From VAYN01 sp963702075 (GTDB lineage: Bacteria > Actinomycetota > Thermoleophilia > Solirubrobacterales > 70-9), in assembly GCA_963702075.1 (NCBI GenBank), contig OY969703.1, positions 1,860,001-1,924,000 of the forward strand: a stretch of DNA of 64,000 bases, given 5' to 3'. Position numbers and translations under genes: made by a program. The notes below the pieces were generated by a model. The model did no database searches, was not told where the DNA came from, and saw nothing but the letters and a program-made list of their open reading frames with translations. Below, in pieces: positions 56,423 to 64,000 of this stretch (position 1 is its first letter; each line of letters opens with the position of its first letter).

Positions 56423-57925
56423 TTACGCGGCGATCGTGCCGTGGCCGACGATGCGATCGCCGGCCATCAGCACCACCGTCTGGCCGGGTGCCACGCCAGG
56501 GAAGGCCTCGGCCAGATCCACCTCCAACTCGGAGTGCCGACCTCTCCCCGCCGCCGAGACGGTGGCGGGGAGAGCGCGGGACCGGTAGCGCAGCTTCACC
56601 GCGTCGACGGTGCTGCCGTCGCGGTGCAGGACGGCGTCGCGGACGCGGACGCTGCGCTTCTCCAGCTCGGCCCGGGTACCGACGGTGACGGTGTTGGCAC
56701 CGGCGTCGGTGGCGAGGACGTAGAGCGCCTCGGGGGCGGAAACGGCGATGCCGCGCCGTTGGCCGACGGTGAAGTCGTGGTGGCCGCGGTGGCGGCCGAG
56801 GGTCCGGCCGGCGCTGTCGAGGATCGCGCCGTCGCGCTCGCCCAAGCCACCGTGGCGGCGCAGGAAGCCGCGCTTGCCCTGGCCGGCGAGGAAACAGAGG
56901 TCCTGGCTCTCCGCCTTGCGGGCGACCGAGAGGTCGTGGCGGGCGGCGATCTCGCGGACCTCGGGCTTGGTCAGGTCGGTCAGCGGGAAACCGAGGCGAC
57001 CGAGCAACTCAGTCGGCAGCGCGGCCAGCATGTAGCTCTGGTCCTTGGCCTGGTCGGCAGCGGTCGCGAGCAGCGGCCCGTCGGGGTCCTCGACGATCCG
57101 CGCATAGTGCCCGGTGAGCAGGCGCTCGGCGCCGAGACGCTCGGCCAGGTCGACCATCGCCGCGAGCCTGACCTCGCCGTTGCAGAGGATGCAGGGGTTT
57201 GGCGTCTGGCCTCCGGCGTAGCCGCCGATGAAGCGGTCGACGACGCGGCGGCGGAAGTCCTCCTCGAGGTCGAGCGTGAAGTGCGGCATGCCGAGCTGGT
57301 GCGCGAGGGCGCGGGCGCCGAGCACGGCCTCCGGCGAGCAGCAAGCCTTGGCGCCGTCGGTCTCCGGGTCGCTCCAGAGCTTGACCGTGATGCCGACGAC
57401 CTCGGCCCCTTCCTCGCGGGCGAGCAGAGCGGCGACGGCGCTGTCTACACCGCCGGACATGGCGACGGCGACGCGCTTGCCTGAAGGTTGGGGTTGGGGG
57501 GAATGGCCACCTCGATTTTCAGGTGAGGTGGCCATTCCCCCTGAGTTCGGGATCAAGGCGAGGGACGAGGAGGCGACGCCCTGGAGGGCTCGGTGCAGGG
57601 CGTCGGTGGCAAGTTGGGCGGCGTGGCGCTTCGCGGGCGTGAGGCCACCGATGGCCTCGTCGACGGTGTCTATGTCGATCAGAGCCGCGTCGAGAACGGG
57701 AGAGCCGTCGACCATTTCGGCGACAGCAGCCGTGGCGGCGCGCGTAGCGCCACAACCCTCGGCGTCGAAGGTGACCGAGTCGATCCGGCCATCGCCCACG
57801 AGGAACGAGATGCGCGAGAGGTCGCCGCAGGCCGCGCCACCCGCAGCGCCGGTAAAGGCACCGTCGGCGGCCGGGCCGACCCGGCTCTCGTCACGAAGGT
57901 AGTGCTCGAAAAGCTCGCGCTCCAT
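56423..57925 (-). CDS. mnmA: IscU-like scaffold domain fused to tRNA 2-thiouridylase MnmA
   Basis: 500 residues from the ATG at 57925. Residues 1-118 are IscU/NifU-N-like: Cys33 in AACGD and Cys58 in EGCGA match two cluster ligands, but the third (HC in IscU) is HA here (His101-Ala102). Residues about 127-148 are a linker encoded by a 17-bp hairpin (57497-57541). MnmA starts near 150: P-loop SGGVDS, HFTLDLEEDF, catalytic Cys245 in TPNPCILCN and Cys344 in SQDLCF. MnmA thiolates U34 of tRNA Lys, Glu and Gln with sulfur from IscS. Fusion to a scaffold suggests direct sulfur or cluster hand-over, although loss of the third Cys argues against a normal cluster. Confidence 0.93.
   Translation of the reverse strand: MERELFEHYLRDESRVGPAADGAFTGAAGGAACGDLSRISFLVGDGRIDSVTFDAEGCGATRAATAAVAEMVDGSPVLDAALIDIDTVDEAIGGLTPAKRHAAQLATDALHRALQGVASSSLALIPNSGGMATSPENRGGHSPQPQPSGKRVAVAMSGGVDSAVAALLAREEGAEVVGITVKLWSDPETDGAKACCSPEAVLGARALAHQLGMPHFTLDLEEDFRRRVVDRFIGGYAGGQTPNPCILCNGEVRLAAMVDLAERLGAERLLTGHYARIVEDPDGPLLATAADQAKDQSYMLAALPTELLGRLGFPLTDLTKPEVREIAARHDLSVARKAESQDLCFLAGQGKRGFLRRHGGLGERDGAILDSAGRTLGRHRGHHDFTVGQRRGIAVSAPEALYVLATDAGANTVTVGTRAELEKRSVRVRDAVLHRDGSTVDAVKLRYRSRALPATVSAAGRGRHSELEVDLAEAFPGVAPGQTVVLMAGDRIVGHGTIAA
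57497..57541 (-). repeat. 17-bp hairpin read in frame inside the mnmA fusion
   Basis: Bases 57497-57513 pair perfectly with 57525-57541 around an 11-base loop. It lies exactly at the junction of the IscU-like and MnmA domains and encodes the flexible linker (NSGGMATSPENRGGHSP). It resembles the intergenic hairpins in this window, so the fusion may have formed across what was once a stop-codon hairpin. Confidence 0.6.
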
Positions 57926-57972
57926 GCGCCAAGGGTAGAGCGCGGTGCCGGGTAACCCGCCCGGACGCCCCT

Positions 57973-58025
57973 GCAGGGCCATCACCCACACCTACTTGCC
58001 GGGTGGGTGTGGGTGATGGCCCTGC
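57973..58025 (-). terminator. 23-bp hairpin enclosing the DUF559-gene stop codon
   Basis: Bases 57973-57992 pair perfectly with 58006-58025, and three more pairs (one wobble) extend inward to a 7-base loop. The TAG of the AbiEi/DUF559 gene (57992-57994) is at the inner end of the left arm, so the right arm encodes its C-terminus (HHPHPPGK). No U-tract. It separates this gene from the mnmA fusion. Confidence 0.6.
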
Positions 58026-58966
58026 CCTAGCGCCTTGGTCAGGTCCTCCGCGATCTCCTCTTGTTCGTCGCGGAGCTGCCGCCAGGTAATGCGCATCGTC
58101 TTCCAGCCTTCCGCGATGAGCACGCGGTCCCGAAGCCGATCGCTCTCGAACTTCTTGTGGGTGCCGTGGACGCGGCGGCTGTCGAGCTCTACCGCCACCC
58201 GCTCAGCCTCCCAGAGCGCATCGATCTCGTAGAACCGCCCGCGGATCCCCAGCGGAGCGTTCATCCGTGGCCGTCGCACGCCAGTGCTGTCGACCAACGT
58301 CAGGAACGCCTCCTCGAAGTCGTTCTGCGTGATCATCGGAGCCTGCCGTGACTCCAGCAGCCCCTGCAGATTCCGCGCCCCGCGCCTCCCCGGATGCCGC
58401 TCCAACAACATCGGCAATGAGACCCGATCCGTCACCTCCCGCACTTCGGCCTCATGAAACGCCCGCTCCAGCTCCCGCATCGGGGCCACGGCTGCAAAGT
58501 CGAAAATCGTCCGAAACGGCGAGGTCACCGGAATGCCGTCGCGGACCAGCCACTCGTCCCCCCAGAGCTGAAACGAGCGACTGACGATCCCCTGCCTCCG
58601 CACGATCCGGTCCGGCGGGCAGATCACATCGATCGCCCCCGCAGCAGGCGGGAGCAGTCGCCAAAGCCGTGCCGCGGAACGATGGCTCAGCACCGCCCCG
58701 TCTCCAGCCGCAAGCACAGCGGCCAGCCACCGTCCCTTTCGACTGATCCGTCTCGAGCCGAAGACGAACACGCCTCGGAACACCTGATGCAGCTGCCCCC
58801 GCCCAATGCGACCGTCAACGGCCCTTTCGCTCATCCCGAGCGCAAGCAACTGCCGCCGCGCAACCACCCCATGCTGCCTTCGAGCCAGCTCGGCGACCGC
58901 CCGATCCCTTGCGTGAGCCGATGATTCGCCACCTGTGAGGTGGGAAATTGCAAGGTCGCCCCCCAT
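57992..58966 (-). CDS. AbiEi-like antitoxin domain / DUF559 endonuclease-like protein
   Basis: 324 residues from the ATG at 58966 (the frame is open 21 codons further). The N-terminus is a winged-helix AbiEi_4-type domain (about 25-75: AELARRQHGVVARRQLLALG, then GRGQLHQVFRGVFVFG). The C-terminus is DUF559 (Vsr/PD-(D/E)XK-like, about 215-310): FYEIDALWEAERVAVELDSR carries the Asp and Glu-x-Asp of the nuclease fold, followed by LIAEGWKTMRITWRQL. The combination is common and multi-copy in actinobacteria; its function is not established, and no AbiEii toxin is next to it. Confidence 0.8.
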   Translation of the reverse strand: MGGDLAISHLTGGESSAHARDRAVAELARRQHGVVARRQLLALGMSERAVDGRIGRGQLHQVFRGVFVFGSRRISRKGRWLAAVLAAGDGAVLSHRSAARLWRLLPPAAGAIDVICPPDRIVRRQGIVSRSFQLWGDEWLVRDGIPVTSPFRTIFDFAAVAPMRELERAFHEAEVREVTDRVSLPMLLERHPGRRGARNLQGLLESRQAPMITQNDFEEAFLTLVDSTGVRRPRMNAPLGIRGRFYEIDALWEAERVAVELDSRRVHGTHKKFESDRLRDRVLIAEGWKTMRITWRQLRDEQEEIAEDLTKALGQGHHPHPPGK

Positions 58967-59234
58967 GCCCCTGATCGTGAAGCGTCGGGACGCGCGTCTG
59001 GCGCGCAAATCGTGCCAATTCAGAGGCAACAGGCGTACGAAAAAGGCCCCAACCCGCCGTTGCCGCCTCTGGCTTTGATCCCTTCAAATGAAGGTGGGTG
59101 CCTGCTCCTGATCCCAAGAGACCCGGAGACTTGTCAGCTCCCGTGCCGTTTGTGTTGGGTCAAACGGTGAGACGGCTCTCGTACGGGCTCGAGCCTGGTG
59201 CAAACCTACCACCGGAGCGCCGCGGTCAAACCAC
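58967..59234. other. Intergenic region without a recognised gene
   Basis: About 270 bases between two minus-strand genes. A partial inverted repeat (GAGGCAAC near 59022 with GTTGCCGCCTC near 59065) is visible; read leftward, a short T-run (GGCCTTTTTCG) follows, which could end the DUF2007-like transcript. I find no promoter or RNA gene I can support. Confidence 0.3.
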
Positions 59235-59522
59235 CTAATCGTCCAGGTTGGAGAGATGCCACTCGGCCTCGCTCCAGCGCTCGGCGGGGACGCGGAGGGC
59301 GATGTCGCCGTGGCCGAAGCGGTCGAGCGGCCAATCGGCGGTCAGCGCGGCCTCGATCCCGGCCTCGATCAGGGCCTGGTGCCAGGCGCGGGCGGTGCGG
59401 ACGTCGGCGAAGTCGCGGACGACCTCCCAGCTGTCGTAGCTGGGGTCATCGACGTGGATCGGCGTCTGCCCAGGCCCGGGACCCGGCCGCCACCTGCGGG
59501 GGATCCAGTCCCGCAGGCCCAT
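59235..59522 (-). CDS. DUF2007-like small protein
   Basis: 95 residues from the ATG at 59522. The core, WEVVRDFADVRTARAWHQAL, then EAGIEAALTAD and IALRVPAERWSEAEWHLSNL, follows the DUF2007 ('putative signal-transducing protein') pattern, a ferredoxin-like fold of unknown role. The first 25 residues are Arg/Pro-rich and may be disordered. It lies 165 bases after aspS in the same direction. Confidence 0.65.
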   Translation of the reverse strand: MGLRDWIPRRWRPGPGPGQTPIHVDDPSYDSWEVVRDFADVRTARAWHQALIEAGIEAALTADWPLDRFGHGDIALRVPAERWSEAEWHLSNLDD

Positions 59523-59687
59523 CTCAGATGGTCGGCTGCCGGTTTGCGTGCGACCGGGGGTGCGCCTGACCGAGCAGATCAAGGACGCAGGGTGAAGCCG
59601 TTGGTGGTGCCAAAGGCAAACCCGAGGACGCTGAGATGCGAAGCGTCAGGCGTGCCATCCGGGTGCGCGGAAACCGGCAGCCGACCA

Positions 59688-61490
59688 TCAATGTCCCGCG
59701 AGTTTGGGTTTGTGGATGGCGACGCCGAGCTCGCGCAGCTGCAGGTCGTCGACCGGGGCCGGTGCCCCGGTGAGCAGGTCGAAGCCGGAGGCGGTCTTGG
59801 GGAAGGCGATCACGTCGCGGATCGTCTCGGCGCCGGAGAGGCGCTGGACGATGCGGTCGATGCCGTAGGCGATGCCGCCGTGCGGGGGGGCGCCGTAGCG
59901 CAGCGCCTCGAGCAGGAAGCCGAAGCGCGCCGCCGCCGTCTCGCGGTCTATGCCGAGGGCGCCGAAGACCTGCTCCTGCACCTCGGCGTTGTGGATACGG
60001 ATCGAGCCGCCGCCGAGCTCCTGCCCGTTCCAGACCACGTCGTAGGCCTGGGCCCGCGCCGCGCCCGGGTTCTCGGGGTCGAACTCGCCGGCCGGAGCGG
60101 TGAACGGGTGGTGCATGGCGTCCCAGCGCTTCCCTTCCTCGTTCCACTCCATCAGCGGCCAGTCGACGATCCAGACCAGCCGGTGCTCGTTCTCGTCGAT
60201 CAGGCCGAACTTCTCGCCGAGGTCGAGCCGCATCTGCCCCAGCACCGCGTCGGTGACGGGGCGCTTGTCGGCGACCAGCAGCAGCAGATCCCCCTCCTCG
60301 GCACCGAGGCGCCGGTTGAGGTCGGCGAGCTCGGCGTCGCTGAGGAACTTCGCCGTCGGCGAGCGCCAGCCCTCGCCCTCGCGGAAAGCCCAGACCAGCC
60401 CCTTCGCCCCCAGCTCCTGGGCGCGGGAGATCAGGCCGTCGAGCTCTGAGCGCGGCATCTCCCGGCGGCCGGCGTTGAGGCCGCGGATCGAGCCGCCGCC
60501 CTCCAGGACCGAGCGGAAGACCTTGAACTCGGTCTCGCGCAGGGCATCGCCGAGGTCGACCAGCTCCAGCCCGAAGCGCAGGTCGGGCCGGTCGGTCCCG
60601 AACCGCCCCATCGCCTCGTCGTAACACATGCGCTGCATCGGCACCTCGATCTGCGGCCCCCCAACCGCCTCGAAGACGTGGGCCAGCAGCCGCTCGTTGA
60701 CGTCGAGCACGTCCTCGCCGTTGACGAAGGACATCTCGACGTCAAGCTGGGTGAACTCGGCCTGGCGGTCGGCCCGGGTCGCCTCGTCGCGGAAGCATCG
60801 GGCCACCTGGTAGTAGCGCTCGAACCCGGACATCATCAGCAGCTGCTTGAACAGCTGCGGCGACTGCGGCAGCGCGTAGAAGGAGCCCTGCTGCTGGCGG
60901 CTGGGGACGAGGAAGTCGCGGGCGCCCTCTGGGGTCGAGCGGGTGAGGACCGGCGTCTCGATGTCGAGGAAGCCCTCGCGGTCGAGGAACTCCCGCATCG
61001 CGGCGACGACGCGGTGGCGCAGCGCCAACGCCTTCTGCATCTGCTCGCGGCGCAGGTCGAGGTAGCGGTAGCGCAGCCGCGTGTCCTCGCCGACCTCGCC
61101 GGAGAAGCCCTCGACCTGGAAGGGCGGCGTCTCCGCGCTCGCGAGCAGCTCGGCCTCGGTGACCAGCAGCTCGACCGCGCCGGTGGCGAGCTCGGCGTTG
61201 ACGGTCTCCTCGGAGCGCTTGACCACGGTGCCGCCGGCGCTCAAGACGTCCTCGGCCCGCAGCTTGTGAGCCAGCTCGAAGGAGGCGCCGGAACTGTCGG
61301 GATTGAAGACGAGCTGGACGATCCCGGTGCGGTCGCGCAGGTCGATGAAGATCAGCCCGCCGTGGTCGCGGCGGCGGTGGACCCAGCCGGCGACCCGTGC
61401 CTGCGAGTCGACCCTGGCAGGAAGAACATCGCCGCACCAGGTGTCCCGGTACGCGTTGGCGCGCAGAGCCGGCACCGTCGTCTCGCTCAC
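59688..61490 (-). CDS. aspS: Aspartyl-tRNA synthetase
   Basis: 600 residues from a GTG at 61490 that overlaps the hisS stop (GTGA), with GGAGGAG 7 bases upstream. N-terminal OB-fold anticodon domain (VAGWVHRRRDHGGLIFIDLR), class II core with motif 2 FRDEATRADRQAEFTQLD, the bacterial GAD insertion (about 290-420), and motif 3 GIAYGIDRIVQRLSG (GLAPGLDR in most). Whether it is discriminating or also charges tRNA-Asn depends on the presence of AsnRS or GatCAB, not visible here. Confidence 0.97.
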   Translation of the reverse strand: MSETTVPALRANAYRDTWCGDVLPARVDSQARVAGWVHRRRDHGGLIFIDLRDRTGIVQLVFNPDSSGASFELAHKLRAEDVLSAGGTVVKRSEETVNAELATGAVELLVTEAELLASAETPPFQVEGFSGEVGEDTRLRYRYLDLRREQMQKALALRHRVVAAMREFLDREGFLDIETPVLTRSTPEGARDFLVPSRQQQGSFYALPQSPQLFKQLLMMSGFERYYQVARCFRDEATRADRQAEFTQLDVEMSFVNGEDVLDVNERLLAHVFEAVGGPQIEVPMQRMCYDEAMGRFGTDRPDLRFGLELVDLGDALRETEFKVFRSVLEGGGSIRGLNAGRREMPRSELDGLISRAQELGAKGLVWAFREGEGWRSPTAKFLSDAELADLNRRLGAEEGDLLLLVADKRPVTDAVLGQMRLDLGEKFGLIDENEHRLVWIVDWPLMEWNEEGKRWDAMHHPFTAPAGEFDPENPGAARAQAYDVVWNGQELGGGSIRIHNAEVQEQVFGALGIDRETAAARFGFLLEALRYGAPPHGGIAYGIDRIVQRLSGAETIRDVIAFPKTASGFDLLTGAPAPVDDLQLRELGVAIHKPKLAGH

Positions 61491-62731
61491 GCTTCTCCTC
61501 CAGTCATCTCTCCAACAAGGTTGCCGGGATCGACCGGCCGCTGCTCTCCCGACTCCATGTCCCGTAGCTGGGCGCTGCCGTCGGCCTCGAGGATGAGGAC
61601 GCGCCGGGCGCCGATCCGGTTCGCGTGTTTGAGCTGGCTCTTGAAGCTGCGCCCGGCGAGGTCGAGCTCGGTCGAGACGCCGGCGCGGCGCAGCTGCACC
61701 GCGAGCGCCATCGCCCGCTGCCGCTGGCTCGGGTCGGCGGCCACCACGAAGCAGTCGCGCCCTTCCCCCGCCACCTCTTCATCCAGCGCCAGCAGGATCC
61801 GCTCGATCCCGGCGGCGAAGCCGACCGCAGGCGTCGGGGCGCCGCCGAGCTGCTCGACCAGGCCGTCGTAGCGACCGCCGCCGCCGATCTCCGACTGGGC
61901 CCCGAGCCGATCGCAGACGAAGGAGAAGATCGTCCGCGTGTAGTAGTCGAGGCCGCGGACCAGGGTCGGATCGATGACGTAACCGATGCCGGATGCGTCG
62001 AGCAGCGCCCGCACCTCGGCGAAGTGCTCAGCGTCCTCGCCCTGCAACTGTCCGACGATCGTCGGCGCGCTCGCCATCACGCCCCGCGTCCCCTCGTCGT
62101 CGGCGTCGAAGGCGCGCAGCGGGTTGAGGTCGATCCGGTCGCGGACGTCTTTGGAGAGCTCGCCCTCATGCGCGTGCAGGTGCGCCTTCAGGTCCTCCAG
62201 GTAGGCGCGCCGCAAAGCGAAGGAGCCGAGGCTGCCGAGCCGCAGCTCCACCCCCGGCACACCCAGCTCTCCCAGCAGGTCGGCGAGGAGCATGATCACC
62301 TCGGCGTCGGCGAGCGGCGAGTCGGTGCCGATGCACTCGGCCCCGAGCTGGTGAAACTGGCGGTAGCGGCCGGCCTGCGGGCGCTCGTGGCGGAAGAACG
62401 GGCCGAGGTAATGGAGCTTGACCGGCTGCGCCAGTTTCTGCATCCCGTGCTCGAGGTAGGCGCGGCAGACCGAGGCGGTCCCCTCCGGCCGCAGGGTCAG
62501 GCTGCGCCCGCCCTTGTCCTCGAAGGTGAACATCTCCTTGCGGACGATGTCGGTGGACTTGCCGACGCCGCGCTCGAAGAGGTCGGTGTCCTCGAAGACC
62601 GGCGTCGCGATCGGCTCGTAGCCGGCGCGGCCGAAGACCTCGGCGGCGGCGGCTTCGAGGCGGCGCCGGGCGCGCGCGGCCTCGGGGAGAATGTCGAAGG
62701 TCCCGCGCGGGGCCTGGAACTTGCTCGCCAC
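61487..62731 (-). CDS. hisS: Histidyl-tRNA synthetase
   Basis: 414 residues from a GTG at 62731. Class II core: APRGTFDILPE at the start, motif 2 FRHERPQAGRYRQFHQLGAE region, the His-A signature LVRGLDYYTRTIF and motif 3 AVGFAAGIERILLAL. The C-terminal anticodon domain (DCFVVAADPSQRQRAMALA) is present. hisS-aspS is a common bacterial pair. The upstream hydrolase ends 6 bases before it. Confidence 0.97.
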   Translation of the reverse strand: MASKFQAPRGTFDILPEAARARRRLEAAAAEVFGRAGYEPIATPVFEDTDLFERGVGKSTDIVRKEMFTFEDKGGRSLTLRPEGTASVCRAYLEHGMQKLAQPVKLHYLGPFFRHERPQAGRYRQFHQLGAECIGTDSPLADAEVIMLLADLLGELGVPGVELRLGSLGSFALRRAYLEDLKAHLHAHEGELSKDVRDRIDLNPLRAFDADDEGTRGVMASAPTIVGQLQGEDAEHFAEVRALLDASGIGYVIDPTLVRGLDYYTRTIFSFVCDRLGAQSEIGGGGRYDGLVEQLGGAPTPAVGFAAGIERILLALDEEVAGEGRDCFVVAADPSQRQRAMALAVQLRRAGVSTELDLAGRSFKSQLKHANRIGARRVLILEADGSAQLRDMESGEQRPVDPGNLVGEMTGGEA

Positions 62732-62737
62732 GGTGCC

Positions 62738-63382
62738 CTAGCGCGCCAGCGAGCCGAGGAAGGGGTTGGTCGCCCGCTCCGCCCCGAGCGTGGTCAGTCC
62801 CATGTGGCCGGGATGGACGACCGTCTCCTCCGGGTAGGCGTCCATCAGCTTGCCGATCGAGGCCAGCAGGGTCGGGCCGTCGCCGCCGGGGAGGTCGACC
62901 CGGCCGACCGAGCCCTGGAAGAGCACGTCGCCGGAGAAGATCGCCGGCTCGCCCTTGACCGCGTAGGTGACGTGGCCAGGGCTGTGGCCCGGGGTAAAGA
63001 CGACCTCGATCTCCATCCCCGCCAGCTCCAGGGTCTCGCCGCCGCTGACGACCTCGTCGGCCTCGTAGCTCTCGTAGGGGCCGAAGCCCTCCCAGGGGAC
63101 GAAGGCCATGATGTCGGCCAGGATCGGCACCTCGATCTCCGGGCAGTAGACCGGCGCCCCGGTCGCCCGCGCGACGGGCGCGACCGCGCCGATGTGGTCG
63201 AAGTGGCAGTGGGTGAGCAGGATCGCATCGACCGAGGCCCCGGTCGCCTCCACGGCGGCGAGGATCCGCTCCGGCTCCTCCCCGGGGTCGATAACCAGCA
63301 GCCGGTCCCCGCCCTGCGGTCGGAACAGGAAACAGTTCTCGCCGATCTGCCCCACCGTGAGCATCTCGACGTCGAGCGCCAT
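62738..63382 (-). CDS. Metallo-beta-lactamase-fold hydrolase (glyoxalase II-like)
   Basis: 214 residues from the ATG at 63382, which overlaps the membrane-protein stop (ATGA). Binuclear zinc motif LTHCHFDHIGAV, metal His in TPGHSPGHVTYA, Asp in FSGDVLFQGSVGRVDLPGGD and the final His in VHPGHMGLTTLG. This is the YcbL-like subgroup of hydroxyacylglutathione hydrolases, often next to hisS in bacteria. Actinobacteria usually lack glutathione, so the natural thioester is unknown. Confidence 0.92.
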   Translation of the reverse strand: MALDVEMLTVGQIGENCFLFRPQGGDRLLVIDPGEEPERILAAVEATGASVDAILLTHCHFDHIGAVAPVARATGAPVYCPEIEVPILADIMAFVPWEGFGPYESYEADEVVSGGETLELAGMEIEVVFTPGHSPGHVTYAVKGEPAIFSGDVLFQGSVGRVDLPGGDGPTLLASIGKLMDAYPEETVVHPGHMGLTTLGAERATNPFLGSLAR

Positions 63383-63741
63383 CACTCGCTCCGGGCGCGA
63401 ATGCGGGCGCGCTCGCGGCGGCGCCACAAGGCCGACTCGATGTAGTAGCTGCCGACGCCGTACATCGCGAGCATGAAGACGCCGAGGATCAGCGCCGGGC
63501 CGAGGGCGTTGCCGAAGATCGTCAGCAGGACGACGAAGATCGCCGCCATGAAGGCGCCGCGAATCAACGAGCTGCGCCAGGTCGGCGGCAGGTCCTCTTT
63601 GCGCGTCGGCTGGCGTTTGGCGCGGGCCTGCGCCTTCGCCTCCTCGCGGGAACGCGGGCGGCTGCGGCGCGCCTTCGTGTCGATCCGCCCGCCCTGGGTG
63701 CCGCGGCGCTTGCGTTGTCGCTTTTTCCTCGTCTGAGCCAT
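63382..63741 (-). CDS. Small membrane protein with a basic N-terminus
   Basis: 119 residues: a strongly basic N-terminal half (QTRKKRQRKRRGTQGG, RSRPRSREEAKAQARAKRQ), then two hydrophobic segments (about 60-80 and 82-101) and a basic tail. It resembles small YidC-region or DUF3099-like actinobacterial membrane proteins only in layout; I do not assign a family. The basic part could touch nucleic acid or the membrane surface. It is coupled to the downstream hydrolase by an ATGA overlap. Confidence 0.7.
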   Translation of the reverse strand: MAQTRKKRQRKRRGTQGGRIDTKARRSRPRSREEAKAQARAKRQPTRKEDLPPTWRSSLIRGAFMAAIFVVLLTIFGNALGPALILGVFMLAMYGVGSYYIESALWRRRERARIRARSE

Positions 63742-63746
63742 GAGAG

Positions 63747-63799
63747 TCGAACTGCATCAACTTTTCCACCTGCTGGATAGAAAAAGTGATGCAGTTCGA
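63747..63799 (-). terminator. 18-bp hairpin between ftcD and the membrane-protein gene
   Basis: Bases 63747-63759 pair perfectly with 63787-63799; after a one-base bulge (63760), 63761-63765 pair with 63782-63786. The stem ends 3 bases from the ftcD stop (63803-63805) and 5 bases from the next gene's ATG. The T-rich inner left arm could help termination in leftward transcription. Confidence 0.55.
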
Positions 63800-63802
63800 A
63801 AT

Positions 63803-64000
63803 CTAGTCGGTCAGCTCGGCTAGGCGCGCCTCGATCGTGTGGCGCTGCGGGTCGAAGCCGCGCATCGGCACGTCCGCGGGGTACTCGCGGAGGGATGCCT
63901 GCGGGATCAGGCCGACCAGCTCTGCCTCGATCGGCCGGGCGCCTAGCGGAGCCGACAGCCCTCGCACCCGCTCGACCACTTGACCGAGCGGGACCGCCAG
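63803..64000 (-). CDS. Glutamate formimidoyltransferase-like protein (partial, C-terminus only)
   Basis: The last 65 codons of a gene entering from the right edge. The translation VVERVRGLSAPLGARPIEAE, LVGLIPQASLREYP, then RGFDPQRHTIEARL matches the end of FtcD-like formimidoyltransferases, which move a formimino group from histidine catabolism to tetrahydrofolate (the ELVGLIP block is typical). The TAG at 63803-63805 is followed directly by a long hairpin. Most of the protein is outside the window. Confidence 0.65.
   Translation of the reverse strand: MAVPLGQVVERVRGLSAPLGARPIEAELVGLIPQASLREYPADVPMRGFDPQRHTIEARLAELTD

Overview
The window is high-GC DNA from an actinobacterium, and the gene content and protein style point to the Thermoleophilia (Solirubrobacterales-like); this lineage call is inference, since no rRNA is present. 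Two gene strings match the order known from Mycobacterium: tlyA-nadK-recN-steA-mctB-pyrG-xerD, and alaS-ruvX-mltG-aroE-aroC-aroK-aroB-aroQ-pepP-efp-nusB. Most genes are packed head to tail, and many start codons overlap the previous stop (ATGA, GTGA or TGATG).

Layout. (1) 1-17133, all minus: tlyA, nadK, a DHA2-type MFS exporter, recN, steA, mctB-like, a MraY/WecA-like transferase, pyrG, an M20 peptidase, DUF3866, xerD, mutM, recO, dgt and a partial dnaG. This is DNA replication and repair, cytokinesis, nucleotide supply and rRNA modification. (2) 17493-31905: a 14.35 kb integrative element bounded by a 61-bp perfect direct repeat that covers the terminator of a short candidate small RNA. It carries a tyrosine integrase, an excisionase-like protein, paired arm-type repeats just inside both ends, an iteron-like repeat field, a CDF metal exporter, a methyltransferase, a run of small helix-turn-helix proteins, a 1,888-residue secreted RHS/YD-repeat protein with a cysteine-rich tip, a lipoprotein gene coupled to it, and a second small lipoprotein. 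(3) 31906-36250: DUF2252, an M19 dipeptidase, an RsbW-like ATPase, a secreted protein, and a second diverged copy of the small-RNA locus. (4) 36251-40304, minus: dxs, ispA-type prenyl synthase, xseB, nusB, efp. (5) 40316-46311: five accessory genes (SpoIIE-type phosphatase, SDR, LtrA, M42 peptidase, GGDEF cyclase) sitting between efp and pepP, which are neighbours in Mycobacterium. (6) 46363-55905, minus: pepP, aroQ, aroKB fusion, aroC, aroE, mltG, ruvX, alaS, so most of the shikimate pathway in one run. (7) 56030-64000: a small secreted Cys-repeat protein, an IscU-like/MnmA fusion, an AbiEi/DUF559 protein, a DUF2007-like protein, aspS, hisS, a metallo-beta-lactamase-fold hydrolase, a small membrane protein and the C-terminus of a glutamate formimidoyltransferase.

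The most unusual signals are: the RHS protein with its coupled two-repeat lipoprotein (possible effector and partner or immunity protein); the integration site inside a candidate small-RNA gene; a set of long perfect hairpins (up to 27 bp of stem, all different in sequence) placed on or next to stop codons, one of which is read in frame as the linker of the IscU-MnmA fusion; and the iteron-like field beside the excisionase gene. I saw no rRNA, no intact tRNA, no CRISPR array and no insertion sequence.
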